Below are positions 8,780-18,200 of a stretch of 64,000 bases of DNA, in pieces. A model generated the notes under the pieces. The model searched no databases. It saw nothing but the letters and a program-made list of their open reading frames with translations, and had not been told where the DNA came from. The stretch's first letter is position 1. The number at the start of each line of letters is the position of its first letter. Source of the DNA: CBDFGT01 sp965247225. Its GTDB lineage: Bacteria > Pseudomonadota > Alphaproteobacteria > Rhizobiales > Rhizobiaceae. The DNA lies in the NCBI GenBank assembly GCA_965247225.1, contig CBDFGT010000009.1, positions 62,001 to 126,000 of the forward strand, written 5' to 3'. The position numbers were made by a program, and so were the translations under genes.

Positions 8780-9913
8780 ATGCAGATGACCACACTGATT
8801 GCATGGCGCAACCTGCTGCAAGATCCGCTTCGCTTCGCGGCAACGGTGATCGGTATCGTCTTTGCCGTGGTTCTGATTTCGATACAGACCGGCATGCTTC
8901 TGGGCTTTATCCAGACGTCGGCTGGCCTGGTTGAAAATGCCGGGGCGGATATATGGATTGCAGCCCGGGGTACAACCAATGTCGACCAGTCAGGGATCGT
9001 CGGAGAGTCTGCCTATTATCGGGCAATCGGTGTGCAGGGCGTAGGAAAGGTCGGACGCACGAACATCCAGTTTACGGGCTGGAAAAAGCCGGATGGTGGT
9101 ACGGAAACCATTATTATGGTCGGTTTTGATCCGGTTTCCGGCATGGCCACGCCATGGAATATTGTCGAAGGCTCGATTGACGACCTGACAAGCCCCAATG
9201 CAGTTATGGTAGACCGGCTATATGCCGGCAAGCTCGGTGTGTCCAAAATCGGAGACCGGATCGAAATTGCCGATCGCATGGCCGTAGTCGTTGGCTTTAC
9301 CTCCGGCATCCGCACATTCACACAATCACCCTATGTTTTTACCAGCTATGCCAATTCACTGCGCTATCTCAGCATCAGGGACGGCGAGGCAAGCTATATG
9401 CTGGTCAAGGCCGCCCCGGGCGCGGAGCGTCAGGAACTGGCAAGGCAATTGCGTACAGTGATGGGGGATGACCTTGATATCATGCCCTACGCGGATTTTT
9501 CCGCAAAGACCCGTGACTACTGGATCCTGACGACGGGTGCGGGCTCAGCCCTTGTCATGGGGGCTGTACTGGGGGCTCTTGTTGGTATCATCATTGTGGC
9601 CCAGACGCTTTATTCCGCCACCGTGGAACGACTTTCTGAATATGCAACACTGAACGCGATTGGTGCCGGCAATGGCTATCTCAATGCCATAGTCATCAAG
9701 CAATCGATCATTGCCGGCGGTATCGGTTTTGCCATTGCAGCAATCATAGCCTCTGCCCTGGCATGGTCTTCAACCTCATCACCGGCCGCAATTCTTTTGC
9801 CGGCAGAAGCGCTTGTCGCGATCGGTTTTCTCACGCAGGTCATGTGTGTCTTCGCATCCCTGCTTGCCATCCGCAAGCTTTACTCGATTGATCCGACCAG
9901 CGTGTTTCGATGA
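8780..9913 (+). CDS. FtsX/DevC-type ABC permease
   Basis: Inner-membrane permease of the efflux system, 377 residues. It has one N-terminal membrane segment (about 20-43), a large periplasmic domain (about 50-245) and three C-terminal segments (around 255-285, 310-335 and 340-365). This is the one-plus-three topology of the FtsX/MacB permease fold and the length of DevC proteins. The VERLSEYATLNAIGAGNGYL stretch after the second membrane segment is the cytoplasmic loop typical of the family. It follows the adaptor gene after 29 bases and overlaps the phosphopantetheinyl transferase start by four (ATGA). Confidence 0.9.
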   Translation: MQMTTLIAWRNLLQDPLRFAATVIGIVFAVVLISIQTGMLLGFIQTSAGLVENAGADIWIAARGTTNVDQSGIVGESAYYRAIGVQGVGKVGRTNIQFTGWKKPDGGTETIIMVGFDPVSGMATPWNIVEGSIDDLTSPNAVMVDRLYAGKLGVSKIGDRIEIADRMAVVVGFTSGIRTFTQSPYVFTSYANSLRYLSIRDGEASYMLVKAAPGAERQELARQLRTVMGDDLDIMPYADFSAKTRDYWILTTGAGSALVMGAVLGALVGIIIVAQTLYSATVERLSEYATLNAIGAGNGYLNAIVIKQSIIAGGIGFAIAAIIASALAWSSTSSPAAILLPAEALVAIGFLTQVMCVFASLLAIRKLYSIDPTSVFR

Positions 9914-10701
9914 ACGCATCCTTTGCAATATCCGCCATAAAAGGCACGATGGAAATATGGCCCGAAGGATCACCCGGTTTGCTGCGGATTGAACCGGTCA
10001 TCGGTGCAAGCCCGCAAAGCGCACATTACATGCCGACCCTGGGCATTGTGTCGACAAGCCGTTCCCGGCACCTTTGGGGGATTGCTGAAAACTGTCTGTC
10101 AAATGCAGAACGGACGCGGTTTGCGCGGTTTGTCCGCCTTGAAGACCGGGCGCGGTTTGTTTTGGGACGTTTTATGGCAAAATCCATGCTGGCAGAACAT
10201 TACGGCATTGATCTCGGACGGTGCGAATTTGCGGTCAATACCTATGGAAAGCCTTGTCTCCCTGCAAGACCTGATATCGTTTTCAATATTGCCCATTCGG
10301 GAGACCTTGTCCTTGTGGGCATTGGACGCGGTTTGCAGCTTGGCGTCGATGTGGAATTACATAAGCCGGACGCCGGGCTGGAAGCCATCGCCGGACTTGT
10401 CTTTTGTGTTTGCGAGCGCGAGGCGATCTTCTGTGCCCAAAAGGAGCACAGACCGCGCCTGTTCTTTGACCAGTGGGCTTTGAAAGAGGCTCTGGTCAAG
10501 GCCCTTGGAACCGGGTTTGCTCTCGAACCGCGCCGTTTTGCCATCAACCGGCAGGCGTCGCGCTTTGTTGCCGACTTTGTCGGACCCGGCGAGGATGATA
10601 TCGGCAAGGGCTGGACGATAGTCAAGATTGACATTGGTGACGGATATTCTGCCGCCGCCGCCTGGCGCCGGATTGAGGGTACACACGCGCAGGAATTTTA
10701 G
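9910..10701 (+). CDS. Sfp-type 4'-phosphopantetheinyl transferase
   Basis: Transfers the phosphopantetheine arm of CoA to the conserved Ser of carrier-protein domains, converting apo ACP/PCP to the working form. The 263-residue protein has the family motifs: YGKPCLP, NIAHSGDLVLVGIG, the Mg-binding GVDVE, and the C-terminal WALKEALVKALGTGF (W-KE-x-x-K-A). Its place inside the operon indicates it serves the six carrier domains encoded downstream (one discrete ACP, one FAAL-ACP, four PCPs). Start overlaps the permease stop (ATGA). Confidence 0.93.
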   Translation: MNASFAISAIKGTMEIWPEGSPGLLRIEPVIGASPQSAHYMPTLGIVSTSRSRHLWGIAENCLSNAERTRFARFVRLEDRARFVLGRFMAKSMLAEHYGIDLGRCEFAVNTYGKPCLPARPDIVFNIAHSGDLVLVGIGRGLQLGVDVELHKPDAGLEAIAGLVFCVCEREAIFCAQKEHRPRLFFDQWALKEALVKALGTGFALEPRRFAINRQASRFVADFVGPGEDDIGKGWTIVKIDIGDGYSAAAAWRRIEGTHAQEF

Positions 10702-10800
10702 CTTTATGGTTAACGCTTTGTTATAAAGTAAAAGCTAATGATGCGGTCATCGGAGCTTTGCTGGTGCCGTGGCCAAAAATCCAGCAACAGGGTAGTCTGG

Positions 10801-12228
10801 ATGCGCCAATACATTTTCATTGTCCTGCTATTGCTCGGCGGATGCAGCATTGGACCACAGACACCTGTACATCAGGCACCGTCCCTTCCGGTGAATTACT
10901 CCGAAACAACCGGTGCAGTGCCTCAGTCTGCTGACAGCCGCTGGTGGTCGGCCTTTCGTGACCCCGGTCTTGATGGCATTATTGAAAGTGGCCTTGCCAA
11001 CAATCTGGATATAAGGACAGCGCTGCTGCGCATTGATGCGGCGCAGGATAACATCGTCGTTGCCGGTGCCGGTGGTTTGCCCTCCATCAATTTTGATGCA
11101 TCGCATGTCAGGAACCGGGACACTGGCTCAATGAAGGAAGTTGACGGTATCGTCGACACATCCACCTGGGGCACCAGCGCCACATGGCTGATTGATGTCT
11201 TTGGCGAGGTCCGCTCCCAGATCCTTTCGGCAAAGGCCAGCCGCAATGCGGCTGTTGAAGCCGTTTCCGTTGCCAGACTTGTGCTGCTGTCTGATATTGC
11301 AACAGCCTATGTTGATGCGAAATACTACCAGGAGCTTGGAAACATTGGCGCACGCGCGGTACAATCCCGGCAGCGTGTTTTGTCCCTGACGCGCAAACTT
11401 GCAGCCCAGGGGCTTGCATCGGAGGTGGATATCGGGCGGGCGCAAGAGGCTGCGGAGTCCATACTGGCCGAACTGCCCGGATTTGATGCCAACTTCCGGA
11501 AGGCTTCAAACCGCGTTTCAACGCTGATGGGAGTGCCCGCCGGCATGGTCCTCCCCGCATTGCACAACAAGGGCGGACAACCTTTGCCTGCCTTTGATCC
11601 GGATAGCGGAATTCCTGCTGACCTTGTGCGCAACCGCCCGGACATTCGCAAGGCAGAGGAGGAATTTGCAGCCGCTGTTGCCGATATTGGCTATGCCCGT
11701 GCCCAGCTGTTTCCCACAATCACTTTGTCGGGCACCATAACCTCCTCCTATATTTCGACCGATGCCAAATCGGGTGACTTGAACAAATGGTCCTTTGGAC
11801 CCAGCTTGCGTCTGCCGATTTTTGAAGGCGGAAAGCTGCGCGCCAATGTCCGTATCGCAGGCACTGTGGCCCAGCAGAAAGAACTGTCCTGGCGCGCTGC
11901 TGTTCTGAAGGCTGTTGAAGAAGTGGAAAACGCGCTTGTCGCCTATAATCGCAGCCGTATCGCCGTGCGCAGTCTGCTGGCGCGTGTTGCTGCCATCCAG
12001 AAGACAGTCCGGTTGTCGAGAACTGCCTACGAGGCTGGCCTCAATTCCAGGCTCGATACACTGGATGCAGAAAAAGACCTGTTTGATGCCCAGTCTGACC
12101 TGGCTTTGGAACGTCGTAATCTCGCACAGAATTTTATCGCGCTCAATATTGCTGCAGGCCGGGGCTTGCCAGGTCCGGGACGGGTCGAAACAGTACAGGA
12201 AACGGCATGTGGCAGCCCGCAATGTTGA
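10801..12228 (+). CDS. Outer-membrane efflux lipoprotein, TolC/NodT (OprM) family
   Basis: Outer-membrane channel of the tripartite exporter. ATG 10801 gives a lipoprotein signal (IFIVLLLLGGC, cleavage before the Cys at residue 15); the frame is open to 10738 but that start would bury the lipobox. Two OEP repeats follow, with WWSAFRDPGLDGIIESGL near the N-terminus and the central DLVRNRPDIRKAEEEFAAAVADIGYARAQLFP motif shared by OprM/NodT proteins. LSWRAAVLKAVEEVENAL begins the second helical repeat. It is separated from the PPTase gene by about 100 bases and lies on the same strand, so it probably works with the ATPase, adaptor and permease to secrete the cluster product. Confidence 0.92.
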   Translation: MRQYIFIVLLLLGGCSIGPQTPVHQAPSLPVNYSETTGAVPQSADSRWWSAFRDPGLDGIIESGLANNLDIRTALLRIDAAQDNIVVAGAGGLPSINFDASHVRNRDTGSMKEVDGIVDTSTWGTSATWLIDVFGEVRSQILSAKASRNAAVEAVSVARLVLLSDIATAYVDAKYYQELGNIGARAVQSRQRVLSLTRKLAAQGLASEVDIGRAQEAAESILAELPGFDANFRKASNRVSTLMGVPAGMVLPALHNKGGQPLPAFDPDSGIPADLVRNRPDIRKAEEEFAAAVADIGYARAQLFPTITLSGTITSSYISTDAKSGDLNKWSFGPSLRLPIFEGGKLRANVRIAGTVAQQKELSWRAAVLKAVEEVENALVAYNRSRIAVRSLLARVAAIQKTVRLSRTAYEAGLNSRLDTLDAEKDLFDAQSDLALERRNLAQNFIALNIAAGRGLPGPGRVETVQETACGSPQC

Positions 12229-12571
12229 AAGCGGAAAGATGCGACATCCCGCAATGAGCAGCGAGACTCTTTTCCGGTGTTGCCAGTCTCATTGTTGCAA
12301 TTGACGAGGTCTTTATCAGAAAAGCCGCTGTTTTCTGAGGGCTGCAAATCATCAGCCGTACAACTTTGGCCTTGTGAAGCAAGCTTTACACAATGCTGGG
12401 CGTTCATGTTGCAACAATCCGATAATGCGTGTCGCGCAAGAGTGTGAAGCGGTTTTGCGAAAACGACACGCATAAACAAAAAGATAAAGCCTGTCGCATG
12501 AATCCGATTCGCCGCGATGGGCTTTAGTGTGCTGTGCCGCTCCATTTTGCTGACCCATGGAAACCGATTGA
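12229..12571. other. 343-base gap before the synthase genes
   Basis: No gene supported. It contains one copy of the dispersed palindrome (12425-12473). It is the largest break within the plus-strand cluster, so a second promoter for the synthase genes could lie here, but no clear -35/-10 pair stands out. Confidence 0.55.
12425..12473. repeat. Dispersed intergenic palindrome, copy 2
   Basis: ATGCGTGTCG and its exact reverse complement CGACACGCAT enclose GTGAAGCGGTTTTGCG. The core AGCGGTTTTGCG is shared with the copy at 2119-2163. It belongs to the same family of rhizobial intergenic palindromes. Confidence 0.75.
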
Positions 12572-13048
12572 ATGAAAGCGACAACAGAAATTGCCCGGAT
12601 CAGGACAGAATTGGCGGACTATTTTGCATCGGTTCTGCGAATGTCCCGCCAGCAGATCGTCACCGATATCCACATTCTGGAACTGGGGGTCGATTCGATC
12701 ATGCTGGTCGAGGCACAGCGATGGATTAAAGTTCGGTTCGGCTGTCTTGTCGAGGTGCCGCAGTTCTTCGAGGAACTGAATACAATCGACCGCCTTGCGG
12801 CTTTTCTGGCCGATAAGAAGGCTGAGATTGCAGCGGAACCCGATGACAGGATACTCGCAAAACAGGAATCCGCAAGCTCCGTTCGGGCTGCGGCTATCCC
12901 GGCACCGGAAACAGCCGACATGCAAAACACCAGATACACACTCCTGCGATCCCAGCTTTCCTTGCTCCATGAGGTGATAGAAGCCCAGAACCGCTTGCTG
13001 ACAACCTTGCACAATACCGGGACAAAACCACATGACGCAAAAATATAG
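12572..13048 (+). CDS. Discrete acyl carrier protein with coiled-coil tail
   Basis: A 158-residue protein. Residues 1-82 form an ACP with the phosphopantetheine site LELGVDSIM (Ser42) followed by QFFEELNTIDRLAAFL. That wording matches the ACP placed after KS-AT in mycosubtilin/iturin-type hybrids more closely than a fatty-acid-synthase ACP. A linker follows, then a leucine-rich amphipathic helix (about residues 124-148, LRSQLSLLHEVIEAQNRLL) that could be a docking element. The gene overlaps the acyl-AMP ligase gene by 17 bases. Since the downstream KS-AT has no carrier of its own, this protein is the best candidate to carry its malonyl or beta-ketoacyl group in trans (inference). Confidence 0.85.
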   Translation: MKATTEIARIRTELADYFASVLRMSRQQIVTDIHILELGVDSIMLVEAQRWIKVRFGCLVEVPQFFEELNTIDRLAAFLADKKAEIAAEPDDRILAKQESASSVRAAAIPAPETADMQNTRYTLLRSQLSLLHEVIEAQNRLLTTLHNTGTKPHDAKI

Positions 13049-15146
13049 CCATTTCGCGCAGGTTGTATTTGAGCGTGCCGCCCGGCAGCCAGATGATCTC
13101 GCCTACCGCTTTCATGCCGGACAATCTCCCGGGACCGTCGATATTGTCATGAGCGACCTGGCACGGCGGACAAGGGCAATTGCCGCCGGTCTGCAAAAGC
13201 GTCAGCTCCGGGGGCAGAGGGTGGTGCTGTCCCTGCCCCATTCTCCTGACTTCATCCTGGCGTTTTTTGCCTGTCTTGCGGCTGGTGCCATCGCGGTGCC
13301 CGTTCCCCAGCAACGTCCCCGCAAGGATGACGCGCGGTTTGGTGCCGTGATTGCCAATGCCGAACCGGGCCTTGTGCTGGTTGATGCCGCTGCACGTGAC
13401 TGGGTTGAGGGCAGTATTGCAGACAGGGCAGCAGCGGCCGGAAGGACAGCAGCGCCGGTGGCAATTCTCGAAGATGTCGAGGAAAATGCTGCAGATTACA
13501 TCGAGCCCGTTCTGGCCGCAGATTCGCTCGCCGTCCTGCAATACACGTCGGGCAGCACAGGAGAGCCAAAGGGCGTGATGATCACCCATGGCAATATGCT
13601 GGAAAATTGCCAGCTCATTCAGGAAACCCTGGGTATTTCTTCCACATCGGCGGGTGTGCTGTGGCTTCCGTTCTATCATGACATGGGTCTTGTGGGCGCG
13701 GTACTGCTGCCGATGTATTGCGAAGGCTGTATTGACCTGATGGCACCGCAGGATTTCTTGCGTGCACCTCTGTCCTGGCTTGAAAAACTGTCCAGTGTTG
13801 GGGCAACAAACACAGCTGCGCCAAATTTCGCTCTGGAACTGTGTTGTGAACTGGCAAGACCCGATCTGATTTCCGGTATAGACCTGTCGCGCCTGCGGTG
13901 CCTCCTGACCGGGTCCGAACCCGTCAATCCCAACACGATTGAACGTTTTGCGGAAACCTTTGCTGCCAGAGGTTTCCGGTATGGCGCTTTCCTGCCTGCT
14001 TATGGACTGGCGGAGGCGACACTTCTGGCAACCGGTACGCTCAAGCCTGACCGCGGGCCAACCATAATTTCGCTTGACGCCCCTGCCCTTGCTGCAGGCG
14101 AGGTGCGTTCGGCGGTGCCGGATGGCAAGGCGTTGCGTCTGGTCGGAAACGGTTCGCCCGGCGGACGGGCACGAATTGCCGATCCGCAAACAGCGCTGCC
14201 GCTTGGGGAAGGCAAAATTGGTGAAATCTGGTTGACCGGCCCCAGCATCGCAAAAGGATACTGGGCTCGCCCGGATCTGTCACAACAGGCATTTGGCGCA
14301 TTGTTTTCCGGCGAAACGGGTGGTGGCCCCTATTACCGTACCGGCGATCTGGGCTTCGTAAAGGATGATGATCTTTTCATCACAGGCAGGCTCAAGGATC
14401 TCATTATCGTGCGTGGACGAAACATATATCCGCAGGATGTGGAAGAGGCAGCTACGCGCGAACAGCCCCTGTTATGGACTGGTGCGGCTGCAGCCTTTGG
14501 AACCAGCCGTGAACAGGGCGAAGAGGTTGTTGTCGTTGCCGAGGCAGCCTTTTCCGGCATTGGAGCTTTGCGCGACGAGGCAACTGCCAGGGCTCTTGTT
14601 GCAGACATTCTCCGGAGGCTCTCTGACGCATCTGAAATTGCGCCCGCTGAAATTTGCATTATCCGTCCGGGGCGCTTGCCGCGCACGTCAAGCGGCAAGA
14701 TAAGGCGCAGTTCTGCGCGTGAAGAATGGCAAAAGGACGGATTTTCGTCGTCCTTGTTGCATCGCTGGACACGTCCGCACACTAGCGCCGTTGCACAGGC
14801 GGAGGTGATTGCCAGCGCCGTGCCGCTTGGCCGCGGTCAGGTGGAAAGCTGGCTTCTTGACCGGCTCGCCCATCATTCAGGACAGCCCGGACACCTGATT
14901 GATCTGGACGAACCTTTCGCGAGTTACGGATTGGACAGTGTCACGGCCATCGAAATGATCGAAGCCATCAATCGCCTGAATCTCGGCGGACGCACGGTGG
15001 ATCCCGTCGATCTTTACGATTATCCGACAATCGCACGCCTGCTTGATCATATGTTTGAGGATAGTTCCGGCGGGGAGACCAAAACCAAAGGTGATACTGC
15101 GCTGGAGCGTGAGGCAGAAGCCCTGCGCCAGTTGCTCGGCGACTGA
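13032..15146 (+). CDS. Fatty acyl-AMP ligase fused to an acyl carrier protein
   Basis: Activates a free fatty acid as acyl-AMP and loads it on the fused carrier, giving the lipid starter. The adenylating domain (about 1-570) has QYTSGSTGEPKGVMITHGN, the FAAL-specific WLPFYHDMGLVGAVLLPMY, APNFALELC, the AYGLAEATL motif and YRTGDLGF; the C-terminal core ends in LPRTSSGKIRR. An ACP follows (about 600-680) with SYGLDSVTA (Ser636). FAAL-ACP starters are known from lipopeptide and polyketide-lipid systems such as iturins, puwainaphycins and mycobacterial lipids. A 100-base gap separates it from the megasynthase. Chain length cannot be inferred. Confidence 0.92.
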   Translation: MTQKYSHFAQVVFERAARQPDDLAYRFHAGQSPGTVDIVMSDLARRTRAIAAGLQKRQLRGQRVVLSLPHSPDFILAFFACLAAGAIAVPVPQQRPRKDDARFGAVIANAEPGLVLVDAAARDWVEGSIADRAAAAGRTAAPVAILEDVEENAADYIEPVLAADSLAVLQYTSGSTGEPKGVMITHGNMLENCQLIQETLGISSTSAGVLWLPFYHDMGLVGAVLLPMYCEGCIDLMAPQDFLRAPLSWLEKLSSVGATNTAAPNFALELCCELARPDLISGIDLSRLRCLLTGSEPVNPNTIERFAETFAARGFRYGAFLPAYGLAEATLLATGTLKPDRGPTIISLDAPALAAGEVRSAVPDGKALRLVGNGSPGGRARIADPQTALPLGEGKIGEIWLTGPSIAKGYWARPDLSQQAFGALFSGETGGGPYYRTGDLGFVKDDDLFITGRLKDLIIVRGRNIYPQDVEEAATREQPLLWTGAAAAFGTSREQGEEVVVVAEAAFSGIGALRDEATARALVADILRRLSDASEIAPAEICIIRPGRLPRTSSGKIRRSSAREEWQKDGFSSSLLHRWTRPHTSAVAQAEVIASAVPLGRGQVESWLLDRLAHHSGQPGHLIDLDEPFASYGLDSVTAIEMIEAINRLNLGGRTVDPVDLYDYPTIARLLDHMFEDSSGGETKTKGDTALEREAEALRQLLGD

Positions 15147-15246
15147 AACAGACATGTGCCAGGGGCCGGGCATAATCGATCCGGTTTTGCGTTCCGGAGA
15201 AGACCAACACGGGAAGGCTGGCCAGGCTGGTTGAAACAGGACCGGA

Positions 15247-18200
15247 TTGATAGAGGCGAGAAGAACGGAGACGGAGTTGGCCGAAACGAATGACAGCGAA
15301 ATGCGCGAGCTTCTTGCGCGTGCCCGCAAGCGGATACAGGCGCTTGAAGCGCAGGTTTCCGTGCGTGAGCCGGTTGCTGTCATCGGCCTTGCGTGCCGGT
15401 TTCCAGGCTCTTCCGATGCATCGGGCTTCTGGTCAAACCTGCTGGCCGGTGTGGACGGTGTCGGGCCCTTGCGAGACGGTCGCTGGGATGTTGATCGGCT
15501 GGTTTCGCGCGGTCCAAAGCCGGAACCCGGGCGGATGCGGACGGCCGATGGCGGATTTCTCGATCATATTCGCGCGTTTGATGCGGCCTTTTTCGGTATT
15601 TCAGGACGTGAAGCCGACTATATGGATCCGCAGCAGCGCCTGTTGCTGGAGACAAGCTGGCATGCTTTGGAGGATGCAGGAATTCTTCCGTCGCAACTGG
15701 CTGGTAGCGATACCGGTGTTTTTGTTGGTATTTCCAGCGCCGACTATGCTTTCAGGCAGGCAGGCGAAGCTTCTGCCCGCCAAGCCTGGGCAGGAACCGG
15801 CAATGCGCTGAGCATTGCCGCCAATCGCCTGTCTTATGTCCTGAACCTGAATGGCCCAAGTCTGGCAGTCGATACGGCCTGTTCATCCTCGCTGGTAGCG
15901 GTTCATCAGGCACTTCAAAGTCTGCGGCTGGGAGAATGCAGCACCGCCATCGTGGCTGGCGTCAATGTCATTCTCAATCCGGATGTATCCATTGCCTTTT
16001 CACAGGCGGGCATGCTGTCACCTTCGGGCAGATGCCGCACCTTTGATGAGATGGCAGATGGCTATGTCCGCTCCGAAGGGGTTGGGGTCGTCATTCTCAA
16101 ACGGCTCAGGGATGCCGGGCGCGATGGCGATACCATACGGGCCGTGGTGGCGGGTTCTGCGGTCAATCAGGACGGGCGCGGCAATGGTCTGACGGCTCCC
16201 AACGGCCTTGCCCAGCAGGCCGTGATCCGTTCGGCCCTGCGGGATGCCGGAATCAGCCCCGCCGACATTGCCTATGTTGAGGCGCACGGAACCGGCACAC
16301 CGCTTGGTGACCCCGTTGAACTCAACAATCTTGCCAAAGTCATGGAAATGCGCAGGAACGATCCCGTTCTGGTCGGAGCGGTCAAGGCGGCCATAGGCCA
16401 TTGCGAAGCCGCAGCCGGTATGGCAGGTCTCATCAAGACCGTGCTGGCCATGCAAGCCGGAATGATACCCGCCCAGCCGCACCTCACGCAGCTCAACCCG
16501 CGCCTGAAGGAGGCCGCAGAGCAGATCGCAACACCCGTCAGGGCCTTGACGTCATGGCCGCGGAACAAGGATTATGCCGGTATCAGTGCCTTTGGTTTTG
16601 GCGGAACCAATGCCCATGTGGTGCTTCAACGGTATATGCCGGTACGCGCGCCGGAGACCCGGGACGGTCCGGACAGTACGATCCTGATGCTGTCGGCGCG
16701 AAGCGACGATGCCTTGAAAGAACTGGCGATCCGGGTTTCCCGCTTGCCGGTTGCCGATCCTTGTGATCTGGCTGCAAGTCTTGCCGCGCGGCGTACCACC
16801 CATGGCCATCGGCTGGCTGTTCCGGTTCAGCGCAATGCTCCGGAAGATGCTGGAAGGCAATTGTCGGCCTGGGTGCAAGGGTCTGCGAGCCGCGTACGGG
16901 CTGGTCGCCGGATGGGAAGCCGTCCGCCGCGCCTCGTCTTTGCCTTCAGCGGACAGGGATCGCAGCGCACCGGAATGGGGCGGGCGCTCTGTCAGTCAAG
17001 TCCGGTCTTCCGCGCGGCGATGGATCAGGTTTTTGTGGCCAGTCATCTGGCGCAGGGCAAAGATCTCGGGGCAGTCCTGTTCGGAGATGATGACGACCGC
17101 TTGCGCCGGACGGAATTTTCACAGCCGGCGATTTTTGCGCTGCAGGTCGCACTGGTGGAGGAACTGCGCCATCGGGGAGTCATGCCTGATGCGGTTATGG
17201 GCTACAGTCTGGGTGAATATACGGCGGCCTGTATTGCAGGCATCTTGCCGGTTGATGCCATGACAAGGCTGGTTGCACGGCGCGGGGCTCTGTTTCAGTC
17301 ATTGCCTGAAGGTGGTGCCATGCTGTCGGTGCGTGCGCCGTCGCAATGGACTGAACAGCAGGTGCACGGCTCTGGCGACACGCTTGCCATAGCGGCCCGG
17401 CTTTCGCCCGAAATGAACGTTGTTGCAGGCAACGCCGGGGCGATCGACCGGCTAAGGGCCGCTGCTGGACAGGAGAAGTTTGCCGCCAGGCTGCTGCCGG
17501 TATCGCATGCCTTTCACTCGCCGCTTCTCGACCCGGTCCTGCCTGCGCTGGGTGACCTGTGCCGCACTGCAGATTTTCAGCCCCTTGCCCTGCCTCTGGT
17601 GTCAAATCTTGATGGTTCGGTCCGTGAACCTGGTGTGTTGCTTGACGCGCAATACTGGGTTCGCCACAGCCGTGAACCCGTTGAATTTTTCAGGACCATG
17701 GAGACGCTTGCGCAGGATCCCACGACAATCGTTTTGGAAATCGGGCCGAACACCACGTTGACGGCGCTCGGTCGTGCAACCGGACTGCTTGAGCCGGAAC
17801 GGTTTGTCGGCACATTGTCGGGACGCGGCGATGAGAGGGAGGAACTGGAAGACGCCCTGGCGACACTTGCCGCACTGGGGGTAGACATGAAGCCCGCATC
17901 GAGCCCGAAGGGGACAATTCCGGGCTCCGCGCTGCCGCTCTACCCGTTCGACCGGACAGAATACTGGCTGGAACCAGTCCGTGCCGTTGATCCGGCTGAA
18001 GATATGGAAGCCAGGCTTGCCGAAGCCATGGCTTCATCTCCGGCGGGAACGCCTGAGGATGTGATCCGGCTTTTGGCCGGGCAGCTGGATCTGGTGCGGC
18101 GGACCATATTCAGCCAGATCGAAGTCCTTGAGGCAGAAGCCAGGGCAAGCCCGGAAGAAAGACGGATTGCAACCGGTGCCACGACGGGCATGGAGACGGC

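Noticed and set aside
12894..14189. 431-codon minus-strand frame opposite the acyl-AMP ligase
   Set aside because: Low-complexity translation with no family; the plus strand carries all FAAL motifs.
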